A stretch of DNA of 64,000 nucleotides from Cryobacterium arcticum (GTDB lineage Bacteria; Actinomycetota; Actinomycetes; Actinomycetales; Microbacteriaceae), in NCBI RefSeq assembly GCF_001679725.1, contig NZ_CP016282.1, forward strand, positions 3,286,001 through 3,350,000, read 5' to 3'. Shown here piece after piece: positions 35,140 to 43,069 of the stretch (the first letter of the stretch is position 1; each line of letters begins with the position of its first letter). Made by a program: the position numbers and the translations under genes. The notes below the pieces were generated by a model. It searched no databases. It worked only from the letters and a program-made list of their open reading frames with translations, and had not been told where the DNA came from.

Positions 35140-36067
35140 GGAGCACCCCGAGCAGCGTGCCGACAGCGGTGGTGACCTGGGCCGTGATGGCGGCCGGGGT
35201 CGTGGTTTGGAGGCGCACCCGGCTGGAGTCGACGACGTCTCGGGTGCTCGGGGTGCCTGTCTGGTTCGGGGTGCTGAGCAGCGGGGTGTCGGCGCTGAGC
35301 TGGAACCAGCCGTCGGCGCTGCGGAACCAGTGCACGGCGAGGGTGTCACCGGTGAGCGACCTGGCGACCACGCTGTAGCCGGCGTCGATGCCGAATGCGG
35401 CCCGCCCGACCACCTGCCCGGCGTTCGGCAGCCCCACCTCGACGGCAGCGGCATGGATGATCTCGGAGTTGCCGGTGCGGAGGGCGCCGATCAGGCCCTG
35501 CGCGAGGACAAGCGGGAGCACGACGGCAGCGGCCGGAGCAGCGGCACGGGGTGCGCTCCCCCGGGGTTCGAGCCGCACGAGGGAACGCAGGGCCTCACGG
35601 ATGAGGGCCGTGACGGGGAAGGCGGACAGCTCGACCGCGTCTTCGTTGACGGGGTGGGTGCCGTGCTCGTCGAGGCGTTGGCCGCGCACGAGCGACGCGG
35701 CGAAGCCGGCGCGCACGGCGATGGTCTGCACGATGGTGCGTCTGCCGCCCCAGGAGTGCACCGCCAGCAGCAGGGCGGGCTCGGTGAACAGGCCGAGGAA
35801 GCCGAGCACGGCCGGGTGCACTCGGGCGGCGAAGTCGGCGCCCGCGGGCGCCGGGCGGAGCAGGCCCTGGTCGATGAGGCCGAGCTCGGCGGCGTGCATC
35901 CGCTCTGCTTGTTCGTCGGCGGGAACGTCGGCGTTCCACTCGGAGTGGAACTCCGGCGGGATGGTGAGGCCCGGACAGCGGGTCTGCAGCAGCTGCAGCT
36001 GGTCGACGGTGAGACCGAACCGGGCGGGGCTGGTGGGGGTGCGGGGTGTGGCGCGGGTGACGGTCAT
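35132..36067 (-). CDS. EspG-like ESX-associated protein (candidate chaperone)
   Basis: A 311-residue soluble protein. It opens with FGLTVDQLQLLQTRCPG and EFHSEWNADVPADEQ, then a helical part with ELGLIDQGLLRP, and a beta-rich C-terminal half containing GYSVVARSLTGDTLAVHWFRS and DGWFQLSADTPLL. This layout, a Leu-rich start, a 'residue-rich helix then sheet' core and a WF-type motif, resembles EspG proteins that bind ESX substrates in the cytoplasm. The resemblance is by pattern only. Its ATG overlaps the stop of the WXG-like gene upstream (TAATG), and its end overlaps the lipase-like gene, which is consistent with serving as chaperone to either. Confidence 0.5.
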   Translation of the reverse strand: MTVTRATPRTPTSPARFGLTVDQLQLLQTRCPGLTIPPEFHSEWNADVPADEQAERMHAAELGLIDQGLLRPAPAGADFAARVHPAVLGFLGLFTEPALLLAVHSWGGRRTIVQTIAVRAGFAASLVRGQRLDEHGTHPVNEDAVELSAFPVTALIREALRSLVRLEPRGSAPRAAAPAAAVVLPLVLAQGLIGALRTGNSEIIHAAAVEVGLPNAGQVVGRAAFGIDAGYSVVARSLTGDTLAVHWFRSADGWFQLSADTPLLSTPNQTGTPSTRDVVDSSRVRLQTTTPAAITAQVTTAVGTLLGVLRG

Positions 36068-36555
36068 TACCAGCCCCGTCGATGGAAGGTGTCGGCGAGC
36101 TCGAGCCAGTCGGGCGAGCCCGGCGCCGGCAGGGAGCGCACTGTGCGCACGAGCTCGTCGGCCTCGCTCACGAGGGCGCGGGGCACCTCGGTGCCGAAGA
36201 ACTCGAAGACGTTCTCGGCGCCCTCGGTGATCACCTCGACCGTGTTGCCCACCAGCCGGGCGGCGCCATTCCAGCGGTCGGAGATCCACTGCTCGGCTTC
36301 GGCGATGGCCTGCTTCACGGCTTCGACCGAGCGGATGTGCGCGTCGATCGCTTCGGCCGCTTCCTCAAGGGATGCGGCGGAGATGTCGAGGTTGCCGGCG
36401 CGTTGGCCGAGCTGCTCGATGTAGGTGGCGGCGGCAGCCGAGACCCAGGTGCTGCCCACGGCCGCACGGAGGACGCCGGCGCGGGTGCGGGTGTCGGCGG
36501 CGAGGGTGCGCAGCTCGGCGGATCGCCGGCCGAGCGCTGCCATGTCGCCGTACAT
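36067..36555 (-). CDS. WXG-like 162-residue type VII-associated protein
   Basis: A 162-residue, mostly helical protein starting at ATG 36555 with GGGAG before it. The first hundred residues form a helix-turn-helix hairpin with AELRTLAADTRTRAGVL, a turn at GSTWVSAAA (a Trp where WXG100 proteins have the W-x-G turn) and IEQLGQRAGNLDISAASL. A second part (QWISDRWNGAARLVGNTVE) extends beyond the usual 100 residues. No signal peptide is present. It probably partners the lipase-like candidate effector or is itself secreted. It lies downstream of the EsxA-like gene, separated by a terminator and a short tandem repeat. Confidence 0.65.
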   Translation of the reverse strand: MYGDMAALGRRSAELRTLAADTRTRAGVLRAAVGSTWVSAAAATYIEQLGQRAGNLDISAASLEEAAEAIDAHIRSVEAVKQAIAEAEQWISDRWNGAARLVGNTVEVITEGAENVFEFFGTEVPRALVSEADELVRTVRSLPAPGSPDWLELADTFHRRGW

Positions 36556-36606
36556 CCGGTCTCCCTGCAGTGTGGGTTCTGCTGATGGTGCTGAGTGGTG
36601 GTGCTG

Positions 36607-36696
36607 TGCGGGTGGTGCGGGTGGTGCGGGTGGTGCGGGTGATGCGGGTGATGCGGGTGGTGCGGGTGGTGCGGGTGGTGCGGGTGATGCGGGTGC
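36607..36696. repeat. Nine-base tandem repeat (TGCGGGTGG), about ten copies
   Basis: About ten copies of TGCGGGTGG run head to tail, three of them with the last G changed to A. The tract lies in the 197-base gap between the EsxA-like gene and the WXG-like gene, just beyond the EsxA-like terminator and 50 bases upstream of the WXG-like start. It is long enough to vary in copy number by slippage. Frames through it would encode His/Pro repeats but have no start signals. Confidence 0.9.
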
Positions 36697-36706
36697 GGAT
36701 TGACCA

Positions 36707-36735
36707 AAGGCGTGACCGGAAACCGGTCACGCCTT
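36707..36735 (-). terminator. Terminator after the EsxA-like gene
   Basis: A perfect 13-base stem (36707-36719 with 36723-36735) closes a three-base loop, 18 bases after the EsxA-like stop. On the minus strand the stem is followed by TTTGG. It should separate the EsxA-like transcript from the WXG-like, EspG-like and lipase-like genes. Confidence 0.75.
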
Positions 36736-36752
36736 GGGTCACACGGGCGGAA

Positions 36753-37049
36753 TTAGCCGCTGATGCCGCGAGCGAGCTCGCTGTCGACGTTCTCCATGGC
36801 GTCCGCGGCGCGGATGAGGAACTCCGACATGCCGGTGAGGCCGTTGACGGCCTCGGTGGTGCCCTTGGTGAACTGCTCGTAGGAGGTGTGGAAAGCTCCC
36901 GAGGCGGCATCGGTGACGAAGCCGCCGGCGACGAGGTTGTTGACCAGGCTCTGCAGCTGGGAAAGCTTGGCGGTGAGGTCGTCCTTGCCTGAGATCAGGT
37001 TCTTGGACGCGTCGCGCATTTCGCTGTAAGTAACGTTCATATTCGCCAT
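36753..37049 (-). CDS. WXG100 superfamily protein, EsxA/ESAT-6-like
   Basis: A 98-residue helical hairpin protein, the normal length for WXG100 proteins. It begins MANMNVTYSEMRDASKNLIS; the turn between the helices reads LVAGGFVTDAASGAFHTSY, so the classical W-x-G is replaced by GGF. The second helix runs through YEQFTKGTTEAVNGL, with a Y-x3-[DE]-type element not obvious at the C-terminus. WXG100 proteins form dimers exported by type VII secretion. Start ATG 37049 has AAGGAG nearby. A minus-10-like TATACA (37105-37110) lies upstream, and a strong terminator follows, so this gene may have its own transcript, as expected for an abundant secreted protein. Confidence 0.8.
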   Translation of the reverse strand: MANMNVTYSEMRDASKNLISGKDDLTAKLSQLQSLVNNLVAGGFVTDAASGAFHTSYEQFTKGTTEAVNGLTGMSEFLIRAADAMENVDSELARGISG

Positions 37050-37184
37050 GAGAAGAGCTCCTTGTTTATTCGTTCGGGGCCAACCCCCTCAGGCCGACCG
37101 ACTATGTATAACCTAACGAACCCTTGTTGGGGGACGGAATGGGCAGCACTCCCCATGCGGTCCCCCTGGGTGCGCGCGGGCTGC

Positions 37185-38099
37185 TTAGGAGACGGATTCG
37201 CCGCTGTAGAGCGACTTGCCGCTGCGCCAGGCGTTCAGGCAGCCGATCAGCGCCAGGGCTGCGCATCCGGCGGCGATCCAGACGATCCATGCCAGCCAGC
37301 CAGTATCGACTGCCAAGACGCAGCCGGCTACGTAGCAGTCGTCGGCGGCCGACTGGTAGAGCAGCGGGATCGTGCCCAGGGCCGCCCCGCACCCGAAAGC
37401 GAACCACAGTTCGAATCTGAACTGATAGGACACAAATCTCCAGAACAGCTGACTGGCCGACCCGTAAGCGATGCCGAAGCCGAACCTGGCCGCGAGTGGG
37501 TCATAGGTCATGCGCTTGAGGAAGGAGAAAACCAGCACCACGCTCATCCCTGACGCGAGGATGCCGTGGGCCACCAGCAGCGTCCAGAGGCTGGAGTCGG
37601 CGTCGGCGAAGGCGTCGGTGGTGATGTCGAGGTGAACCGGGATCGCGATCAATACGACCCAGGCCAGGATGCTCACCAGCAGCCAGAGCGCGCGCGACCA
37701 CAGCCGGGCGGGCCGCAACACGACCACGTTCGAGCCGCCCTGAAAGAAGCCCCGTTCGCGGGTAACCCACAGGCCGCGACGATGATATTCGGCCAGGAAC
37801 AGCGGCGCGGCGGCGAGCATCAGGATGAGCAACGGCGCGGTGATGAGGTTGTCACCCCATTTTTCCCCGCCGGAGAACTCGCGCAGGTCGTCACCGCCCG
37901 CGGTGCGCAGCACCAGCACAATCAGAAGAATCACGGCCGCGAGGCACAGACCTCCACCTACCCAGTACAGCGTGGACGCGCGGAACGGGGTCGGCTGGCT
38001 TGGTGGTGTCTGGGAGGTCACCGTTCGGGAACGGTTGGCGATCTCGGCCTTGCGGCGCCGCGCGGAGCTCGCCGAACGCGTCCGAGAATCCTGGCGCAT
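37185..38099 (-). CDS. Type VII locus membrane protein, paralogue A
   Basis: A 304-residue membrane protein with five to six hydrophobic helices after a basic 45-residue N-terminus. It is homologous to the next gene upstream: both carry an RRG-x-[WI] then GGSN loop (ERGFFQGGSNVVVLRP here), a hydrophobic AWVVLIAIPV helix, SFLKRMTYDP, a W-R-x-V-x(3)-[FW]-R-F-[DE]-LW segment (WRFVSYQFRFELW) and an end near AWRSGKSLYSGES. I do not recognise the family. Position inside the ESX gene set, with only three bases to its paralogue, suggests a structural or accessory role in the secretion apparatus. Confidence 0.65.
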   Translation of the reverse strand: MRQDSRTRSASSARRRKAEIANRSRTVTSQTPPSQPTPFRASTLYWVGGGLCLAAVILLIVLVLRTAGGDDLREFSGGEKWGDNLITAPLLILMLAAAPLFLAEYHRRGLWVTRERGFFQGGSNVVVLRPARLWSRALWLLVSILAWVVLIAIPVHLDITTDAFADADSSLWTLLVAHGILASGMSVVLVFSFLKRMTYDPLAARFGFGIAYGSASQLFWRFVSYQFRFELWFAFGCGAALGTIPLLYQSAADDCYVAGCVLAVDTGWLAWIVWIAAGCAALALIGCLNAWRSGKSLYSGESVS

Positions 38100-38102
38100 G
38101 GG

Positions 38103-38969
38103 CTAGGAGTAGGACTCGGCCTTGCCGAGGGGCTCGCCGGCGCGCCAATAGTTGACCGCGAGCAGAACGCCCGCGGCCAGCAGCGCCAGCCCGATGATCA
38201 GGGTGGTGACGAAGAACGGGGTGTCCTCAAAGCCGAGCGCGATCCAGCAGAGGCCGATGAACGCCCCGCCCAGGCCCGCCAGCCACAGGTCGAAGCGCCA
38301 GCGGAAGGTGACCCAACGCCAGGTGCGCTTGCCCGCGCTGCCGTCGACGGCGTCGGGGTGCCGGCTGATGTGGCCGGTGTAGACGATCTTCTTGAGCAGC
38401 GACACGAGGATCACCGCGAAGAGGCCGGCGGCGAGTCCGCCGTAGGAGGCCAGCAGCATCCACACAGCGGTGGAGTTCTCGTCTTGCAGGCCCGCCGGCC
38501 AGGCCGTTCCGCCGAGCAGGTTCTGTACCGGGATGAACACCAGCAGCACCCAGGCGGCCAACGGAACCAGCAGCCACGCGGCGTGCAGGCCGAGCGGCAG
38601 CGGCTTGAAGGTGGCCCGGTTGGAGCCGCCGGCCCAGAAGGTGGTGTCGCGCTGGGCGATCACGCCGCGGCGGCGCAGGTAGCCGGGAATGAGGAAGCAG
38701 GCCGCGGCGACGAGCAGCCCCGCCGGGAAGGCGACCATGGCCGACAGCGTGGAGAGCTCGCGCTCGACGAAGCCGAACTCGGCCCGGTAGGAGAGGTTCT
38801 CCTCATTGATGCGGGCCAGCGCGTCGGACTGCAGCGACGAGATGCCGACCACGGTCACCACCAGCAGCACGATCGCCGCGATGGTGAGCACCACCCCGAT
38901 CGAGAGCAGGATCAGTCCGCGGGTGTTGCGGCCGGTCGTGGTGTCGGGCGAGGTGGTGCTGTGGCTCAT
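38103..38969 (-). CDS. Type VII locus membrane protein, paralogue B
   Basis: A 288-residue membrane protein with six predicted helices. The first helix (RGLILLSIGVVLTIAAIVLL) is followed by an extracytoplasmic loop, and the shared features with paralogue A are clear: RRRGVIAQRDTTFWAGGSNR, AAWLLVPLAAWVLLVFIPVQ, SLLKKIVYTG, WRWVTFRWRFDLWLAG and YWRAGEPLGKAESYS. The two probably arose by tandem duplication and then diverged, so they could form a heteromeric complex. It overlaps the soluble gene upstream by four bases. No EccB, EccD or EccE signature is seen in either. Confidence 0.65.
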   Translation of the reverse strand: MSHSTTSPDTTTGRNTRGLILLSIGVVLTIAAIVLLVVTVVGISSLQSDALARINEENLSYRAEFGFVERELSTLSAMVAFPAGLLVAAACFLIPGYLRRRGVIAQRDTTFWAGGSNRATFKPLPLGLHAAWLLVPLAAWVLLVFIPVQNLLGGTAWPAGLQDENSTAVWMLLASYGGLAAGLFAVILVSLLKKIVYTGHISRHPDAVDGSAGKRTWRWVTFRWRFDLWLAGLGGAFIGLCWIALGFEDTPFFVTTLIIGLALLAAGVLLAVNYWRAGEPLGKAESYS

Positions 38970-39556
38970 AGCGCGTCGGCCTTCCAGGTGATCGAGTCAA
39001 CGATCGCGTCGAACAGTTCGGTGAAGAGCTCGGGGCTCTCCACCATGGGTGCGGAAATTGTCACACGCAGCAGGTCGTCCTGGTGCGGGCGGGGAACCCA
39101 GTACACCACGCGCAGCGACGGCACGCTCTCGCCGCCCACCCGCTGCTGGGCGGTTTCGGCCTCGCGGGCCACCGGTCCGCTCTGCTGTTCGAGCAGCACG
39201 GCGCCGGGCAGCGCGGCGCGCAACCGGTCGGTCACACTCAGTTCGGCCGAGGCGAACAACGGCCAAGCCTCTACCGTCGACAGCAGCGCCGCCGGAAACG
39301 GGATGCCGGGCATGAGCTCCAGTGAGAGCGCGAACGACGTGGCGCCGGCATCCCGGGCCTGTTGCGCGGTCTTGACGAACTCGTCGCGAGTCTGCCGACG
39401 GATGCGCGCGGCACGGTCGCCGCCGCCGACCTGCTTCTTCACCATGGCCACGATGCGCTTGGTCATCGCGGTCTCGTCCTGCAACGGGATGACCGCCCAG
39501 GTGCCGGGCAGGATGATCGAATAGGTGCGGTCCGGGCTGACTACCTCGCGGGTCAC
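38966..39556 (-). CDS. Type VII locus soluble protein, 196 residues
   Basis: A soluble protein from GTG 39556, preceded by GAGGAGA and overlapping the upstream stop by four bases (GTGA). It opens REVVSPDRTYSIILPGTWAVI, a pattern also seen at the start of small actinobacterial proteins of the LpqN/PsbP-like type, and ends SPELFTELFDAIVDSITW. Charged helices lie in the middle (MTKRIVAMVKKQVGGGDRAA). There is no signal or membrane segment. I cannot name a family; its place in the operon suggests a cytoplasmic accessory or chaperone. The much longer frame open upstream lies out of phase over the neighbouring gene. Confidence 0.65.
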   Translation of the reverse strand: MTREVVSPDRTYSIILPGTWAVIPLQDETAMTKRIVAMVKKQVGGGDRAARIRRQTRDEFVKTAQQARDAGATSFALSLELMPGIPFPAALLSTVEAWPLFASAELSVTDRLRAALPGAVLLEQQSGPVAREAETAQQRVGGESVPSLRVVYWVPRPHQDDLLRVTISAPMVESPELFTELFDAIVDSITWKADAL

Positions 39557-40194
39557 GCGGTCTCCTCGAGTTCGATGCGGAGGGCGGCGACGACCTCTTC
39601 GGTCTGCCGCGGCATGTTGACGAAAGCGCCCACGCTCTCGGCGGAGAACACCAGCTGCACGAGCTGGGCGGCGCCGGGCGGGAACACGGCGAAGACCGTG
39701 CGCTCCTCGATGGTGGCGGCGTCGTCGCCGAGGTCGCGCCGGGAAACCAGGTTGTGCGCGGCTACGAACGGGCCGGCGGGCACCTCGCCCGACCAGGTGG
39801 TGACGCTGAGGTATTCGGTGCCCGGGTAGCGGCGGCCCTCGTCGGCCTGCAGGTCGGCCAGGTACGCGGCAGCCGCGGCGTCGGCGCTGAGGCCGGCACC
39901 GAGGTCGCTGAGTTCGAAGCCGAGCGCGCAGGAGGCCCGGCCCGACTCGGGGTACGGAATCCACACGGCGCAGCTCACCCGAGGGTTGCCGATGCCGGCG
40001 AGACGCTGCTGCAGGGCCTCGAGCTGTCCGCCCAGGGTGTTGCGGCTGGTGCCGGCCGGCGTGAGGTCGGCGGCGAGGGTTTCGCCCCACAGCGCGGTCT
40101 CAGCGCCGCCGAGCGGCACTGGGTACCAGCTCTGGTCGGCGTCCACGCTGAGGTCGACGATGTCGCGATTCGGGGTGGGAGTGCGTGAGGTCAT
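39553..40194 (-). CDS. Type VII locus soluble protein, 213 residues
   Basis: A 213-residue soluble, acidic protein beginning MTSRTPTPNRDIVDLSVDAD. It has WYPVPLGGAETALWGETLA, AVWIPYPESGRASCALGFEL and a C-terminal VFAVFPPGAAQLVQLVFSAE, with an overall fold pattern similar to the 196-residue neighbour (sheet-rich, ending in a long helix). I do not recognise the family. It lies four bases after the predicted type VII substrate gene and overlaps the next gene by four, so it belongs to the same translationally coupled run. A chaperone or structural role is only inference. Confidence 0.65.
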   Translation of the reverse strand: MTSRTPTPNRDIVDLSVDADQSWYPVPLGGAETALWGETLAADLTPAGTSRNTLGGQLEALQQRLAGIGNPRVSCAVWIPYPESGRASCALGFELSDLGAGLSADAAAAAYLADLQADEGRRYPGTEYLSVTTWSGEVPAGPFVAAHNLVSRRDLGDDAATIEERTVFAVFPPGAAQLVQLVFSAESVGAFVNMPRQTEEVVAALRIELEETA

Positions 40195-40198
40195 CGGT

Positions 40199-41533
40199 CT
40201 ACTCTCTCCCGAAGGTCTTCTCGGTCTGGTTCACGACATCCGCGTAATCGCCCAGGAACGGGTCGAGCGGGTTCTCCAACAGGTTGTCGACGGCTTTGTG
40301 CATGGTGTTCAGCTGGTAGGCCGACAGCATGACGCCCTGGATGACGATGGGCGCGTCGAGCAGCTGCGGCGCCTTCGCCGCCATGCGGTAGAAGTCCAGC
40401 AGGTCGGTGTTGAGCTTGAGCAGGTTGGTGGGCGCCAGATTGTCGAGCGTGGGCAGCGCCTTCTCGGCCGCCTCCCGCAGCAACTGCGCTGGGCCGGCAC
40501 CCTGGGTGAACTCGGGCTTGAACGACTTCTTGAACGCCTCGCCGAGCGAGTCCTTGAACGGCTTGGCCACCGCGGCCGCGGCGTCGTCGATGCTCATGTA
40601 GGCCGAGCTGTGCCGGCCCACGCCGCTGAGCTGGCGGGTCAGCGCCGGGGCACCGTCCAGGCGCGACGCGGCCTTGGTGATCATCGAGGCGCGCAGGTAC
40701 TTCGCGCCGATGGAGAAGATCTTGCCGCCGAAGACCGACAGCACGGCCCCCGCGGCCGCACCGGCGACATCCCACCAGCTGCCGTCGCCGTTGATGGCCT
40801 TGACGGTGGCCTCGATGAGGGTGAGTACCGCGCCGACCGCGGCGAGCACCAGCAGCACCTGCCCGAGGATGGGCACCCAGGCCAGGAAGATGGCGAGCAC
40901 GCCGGCCCAGTCGCAGATGACCTTGAGGATGTCGAGGGCCTTGGAGCCCCAGTCGTCCCACCAGGTGTCGTTGAGGTCCTGGCTCTTCTTGCCGTCGACG
41001 ACCTCGATGATCGCTGTGATGGCGGTCTCGGCGGCCTGGTTCTTCACGGTCAGGGCGTCGTGCCACTCCTGCTGGGCGGCGGCGAGGGCGGTGCCGGCTG
41101 CTTCCGCAGCATCCGTGGCCTTGGCGGCCGCGGCCTGCTCGGTCGTGGCGGTCTCGGGCGTGGCACTGTCGGCCTTGGTCGTTGCGGTGGTCGCCGCACG
41201 GCTGGCGGTGCTGGCCGCGGATTCCTTGTCACCGATGTGGGCGATGGCGGTGGTGGCGGCGTCCTGCGCGATGCGCAGCTGGCCCGAGTAGGTGATCAGG
41301 GCGGAGGCGGTGCCGGCGTAGCGGTCCTTGGCCTTGCCGATGTCGTCGGCCACCTTGCCGGCCTCGTCGCGGATCGCGTCGATGGCCTTGGAGGTCATGC
41401 CCTCGACAGACTTGATCGAGTTGAGCGTGTTGACCGAGCGGGCGATCGCGTTGGCGATCTCGGAGTAGTGCTGCGCCTTGCTGCGTACCAGGTCGGGGTC
41501 GCCCTCCAGGGGGCGGAATTCGCTGTCAGTCAT
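40199..41533 (-). CDS. Putative type VII-secreted protein with WXG-type N-terminal domain
   Basis: A 444-residue protein. The N-terminus EFRPLEGDPDLVRSKAQHY, then EIANAIARSVNTLNSI, matches the helical T7SS-signal domain of large actinobacterial ESX substrates (GDP-x(3)-[LV]-x(4)-A pattern). Long Ala/Thr/Glu coiled-coil helices follow (about 60-160), with WWDDWGSKALDILKVICDWAGVLAIFLAWVP leading into a hydrophobic region (about 190-270). The last 150 residues are helical with no recognisable enzyme motif. No Sec signal is present. It is preceded by the small EsxB-like gene, which probably forms its export partner, and followed by the two soluble genes. The C-terminal function is unknown. Confidence 0.75.
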   Translation of the reverse strand: MTDSEFRPLEGDPDLVRSKAQHYSEIANAIARSVNTLNSIKSVEGMTSKAIDAIRDEAGKVADDIGKAKDRYAGTASALITYSGQLRIAQDAATTAIAHIGDKESAASTASRAATTATTKADSATPETATTEQAAAAKATDAAEAAGTALAAAQQEWHDALTVKNQAAETAITAIIEVVDGKKSQDLNDTWWDDWGSKALDILKVICDWAGVLAIFLAWVPILGQVLLVLAAVGAVLTLIEATVKAINGDGSWWDVAGAAAGAVLSVFGGKIFSIGAKYLRASMITKAASRLDGAPALTRQLSGVGRHSSAYMSIDDAAAAVAKPFKDSLGEAFKKSFKPEFTQGAGPAQLLREAAEKALPTLDNLAPTNLLKLNTDLLDFYRMAAKAPQLLDAPIVIQGVMLSAYQLNTMHKAVDNLLENPLDPFLGDYADVVNQTEKTFGRE

Positions 41534-41619
41534 GGGGTTTCCTTCTGCAGGCTACAAACGATCAGGGGCGGCCGGATGGGCCGGGTGAAGTGGCAGACCG
41601 TGGGGTCAGACCGGGCAGG

Positions 41620-41934
41620 TTAGACCGGGACTCCGGGCTGCCCCGCCGGGGCGGCGTCGGTGAGGGCCTTGGCGAGGCCGTCGTCGACCTGGGTGAAGCC
41701 GTCGGTGATGCCGCTGATCTTCTTCTGCAGGCCCTCCACGGCTTCGGTCATGGCCTTGCGCTTGTCGTTCCACTTGTGGGCGAAGTCCGTGACGTGGCCG
41801 CCGAGGCCGTCGTGGCCGGTGGCGGTGGCCACGTCGTCGCTGAAGTCGTCGGCGTTGGTGAATTCGGCCACGACGGCGTCCAGGTCGTCGCGCAGCTGAT
41901 GCAACAGCTGCAGGTTGATGATGAGATCACTCAC
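41620..41934 (-). CDS. WXG100 superfamily protein, EsxB-like
   Basis: A 104-residue helical hairpin protein. It begins MSDLIINLQLLHQLRDDLDAVV and its second helix carries FAHKWNDKRKAMTEAVEGLQ; the inter-helix turn is ATGHDGLGGHVTDFAHKW, with the WND in place of a strict W-x-G. A C-terminal tail rich in Ala/Pro follows, where the export signal usually lies. Size and helical pattern fit the partner subunit of an ESX pair. It is the first gene of the substrate operon, 86 bases before the 444-residue predicted substrate. A 1.1-kb repeat array separates it from the ATPase gene. Confidence 0.75.
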   Translation of the reverse strand: MSDLIINLQLLHQLRDDLDAVVAEFTNADDFSDDVATATGHDGLGGHVTDFAHKWNDKRKAMTEAVEGLQKKISGITDGFTQVDDGLAKALTDAAPAGQPGVPV

Positions 41935-42070
41935 GATCGGTTCCCCCTTGTTCTCCGGCCGGGCCGGGCCACTCGCGACGGATGCGCGCTGGTCGGCTGC
42001 CTGTCCTGAACACTACCGAAGACCCCCGAACGGGTTCGATGGGCAGCGGTCCCCATCCGTCGCGTCGCGG

Positions 42071-43050
42071 TGGTGGAGCTTGTCGAAACCCGCCCAGCGA
42101 CGAGAGATCGGCCCACGAGGTCTCGACAAGCTCGACCGACGAGGTGGTCGCGACCCATGAGGTGGTCGCGACCCACACGCTGATCGAGCCTGTCTAGATC
42201 CCGCCCAGCGACGCGAGGCCGACTCACGAGGTCTCGACAAGCTCGACCGACGAGGTGGTCGCGACCCATGAGGTGGTCGCGACCCACACGCTGATCGAGC
42301 CTGTCGAGATCCCGCGCAGCGACGAGAGATCGGCCCACGAGGTCTCGACAAGCTCGACCGACGAGGTGGTCGCGACCCATGAGGTGGTCGCGACCCATGA
42401 GGTGGTCGCGACCCACACGCTGATCGAGCCTGTCTAGATCCCGCCCAGCGACGCGAGGCCGACTCACGAGGTCTCGACAAGCTCGACCGACGAGGTGCTC
42501 GCGACCCATGAGGTGGTCGCGACCCACACGCTGATCGAGCCTGTCGAGATCCCGCGCAGCGACGAGAGATCGGCCCACGAGGTCTCGACAAGCTCGACCG
42601 ACGAGGTGCTCGCGACCCGCGAGATAGTCGCGACCCACACGCTGATCGAGCCTGTCGAGATCCCGCGCAGCGACGAGAGATCGGCTCACGAGGTCTCGAC
42701 AAGCTCGACCGACGAGGTGGTCGCGACCCGCGAGATAGTCGCGACCCACACGCTGATCGAGCCTGTCGAGATCCCGCCCAGCGACGAGAGATCGGCCCAC
42801 GAGGTCTCGACAAGCTCGACCGACGAGGTGCTCGCGACCCATGAGGTGGTCGCGACCCACACGCTGATCGAGCCTGTCTACATCCCGCCCAGCGACGAGA
42901 GATCGGCCCACGAGGTCTCGACAAGCTCGACCGACGAGGTGGTCGCGACCCATGAGGTGGTCGCGACCCACACGCTGATCGAGCCTGTCGAGATCCCGCG
43001 CAGCGACGAGAGATCGGCCCACGAGGTCTCGACAAGCTCGACCGACGACG
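42071..43050. repeat. One-kilobase array of nine inverted palindromic repeat pairs
   Basis: Nine forward cores (AGGTCTCGACAAGCTCGACC) at about 42119, 42229, 42340, 42469, 42580, 42690, 42801, 42911 and 43023 alternate with nine opposite cores (GATCGAGCCTGTCGAGATC-like). A conserved spacer (CGACGAGGTGGTCGCGACCCA and variants) gives a unit of about 110 bases; one spacer module is duplicated in some units. Each pair can fold as a long hairpin around a 30-base loop. The array fills the 1135-base gap between the EsxB-like gene start and the EccC stop codon, and all frames through it stay open because the repeats lack stops. Confidence 0.93.
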
Positions 43051-43069
43051 GGGTCGCGAACAGGCCGCA

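Noticed and set aside
36315..36707. A His/Pro-repeat protein encoded through the nine-base repeat
   Set aside because: The frame overlaps the WXG-like gene out of phase, has no start signal, and is only a translation of the tandem repeat.
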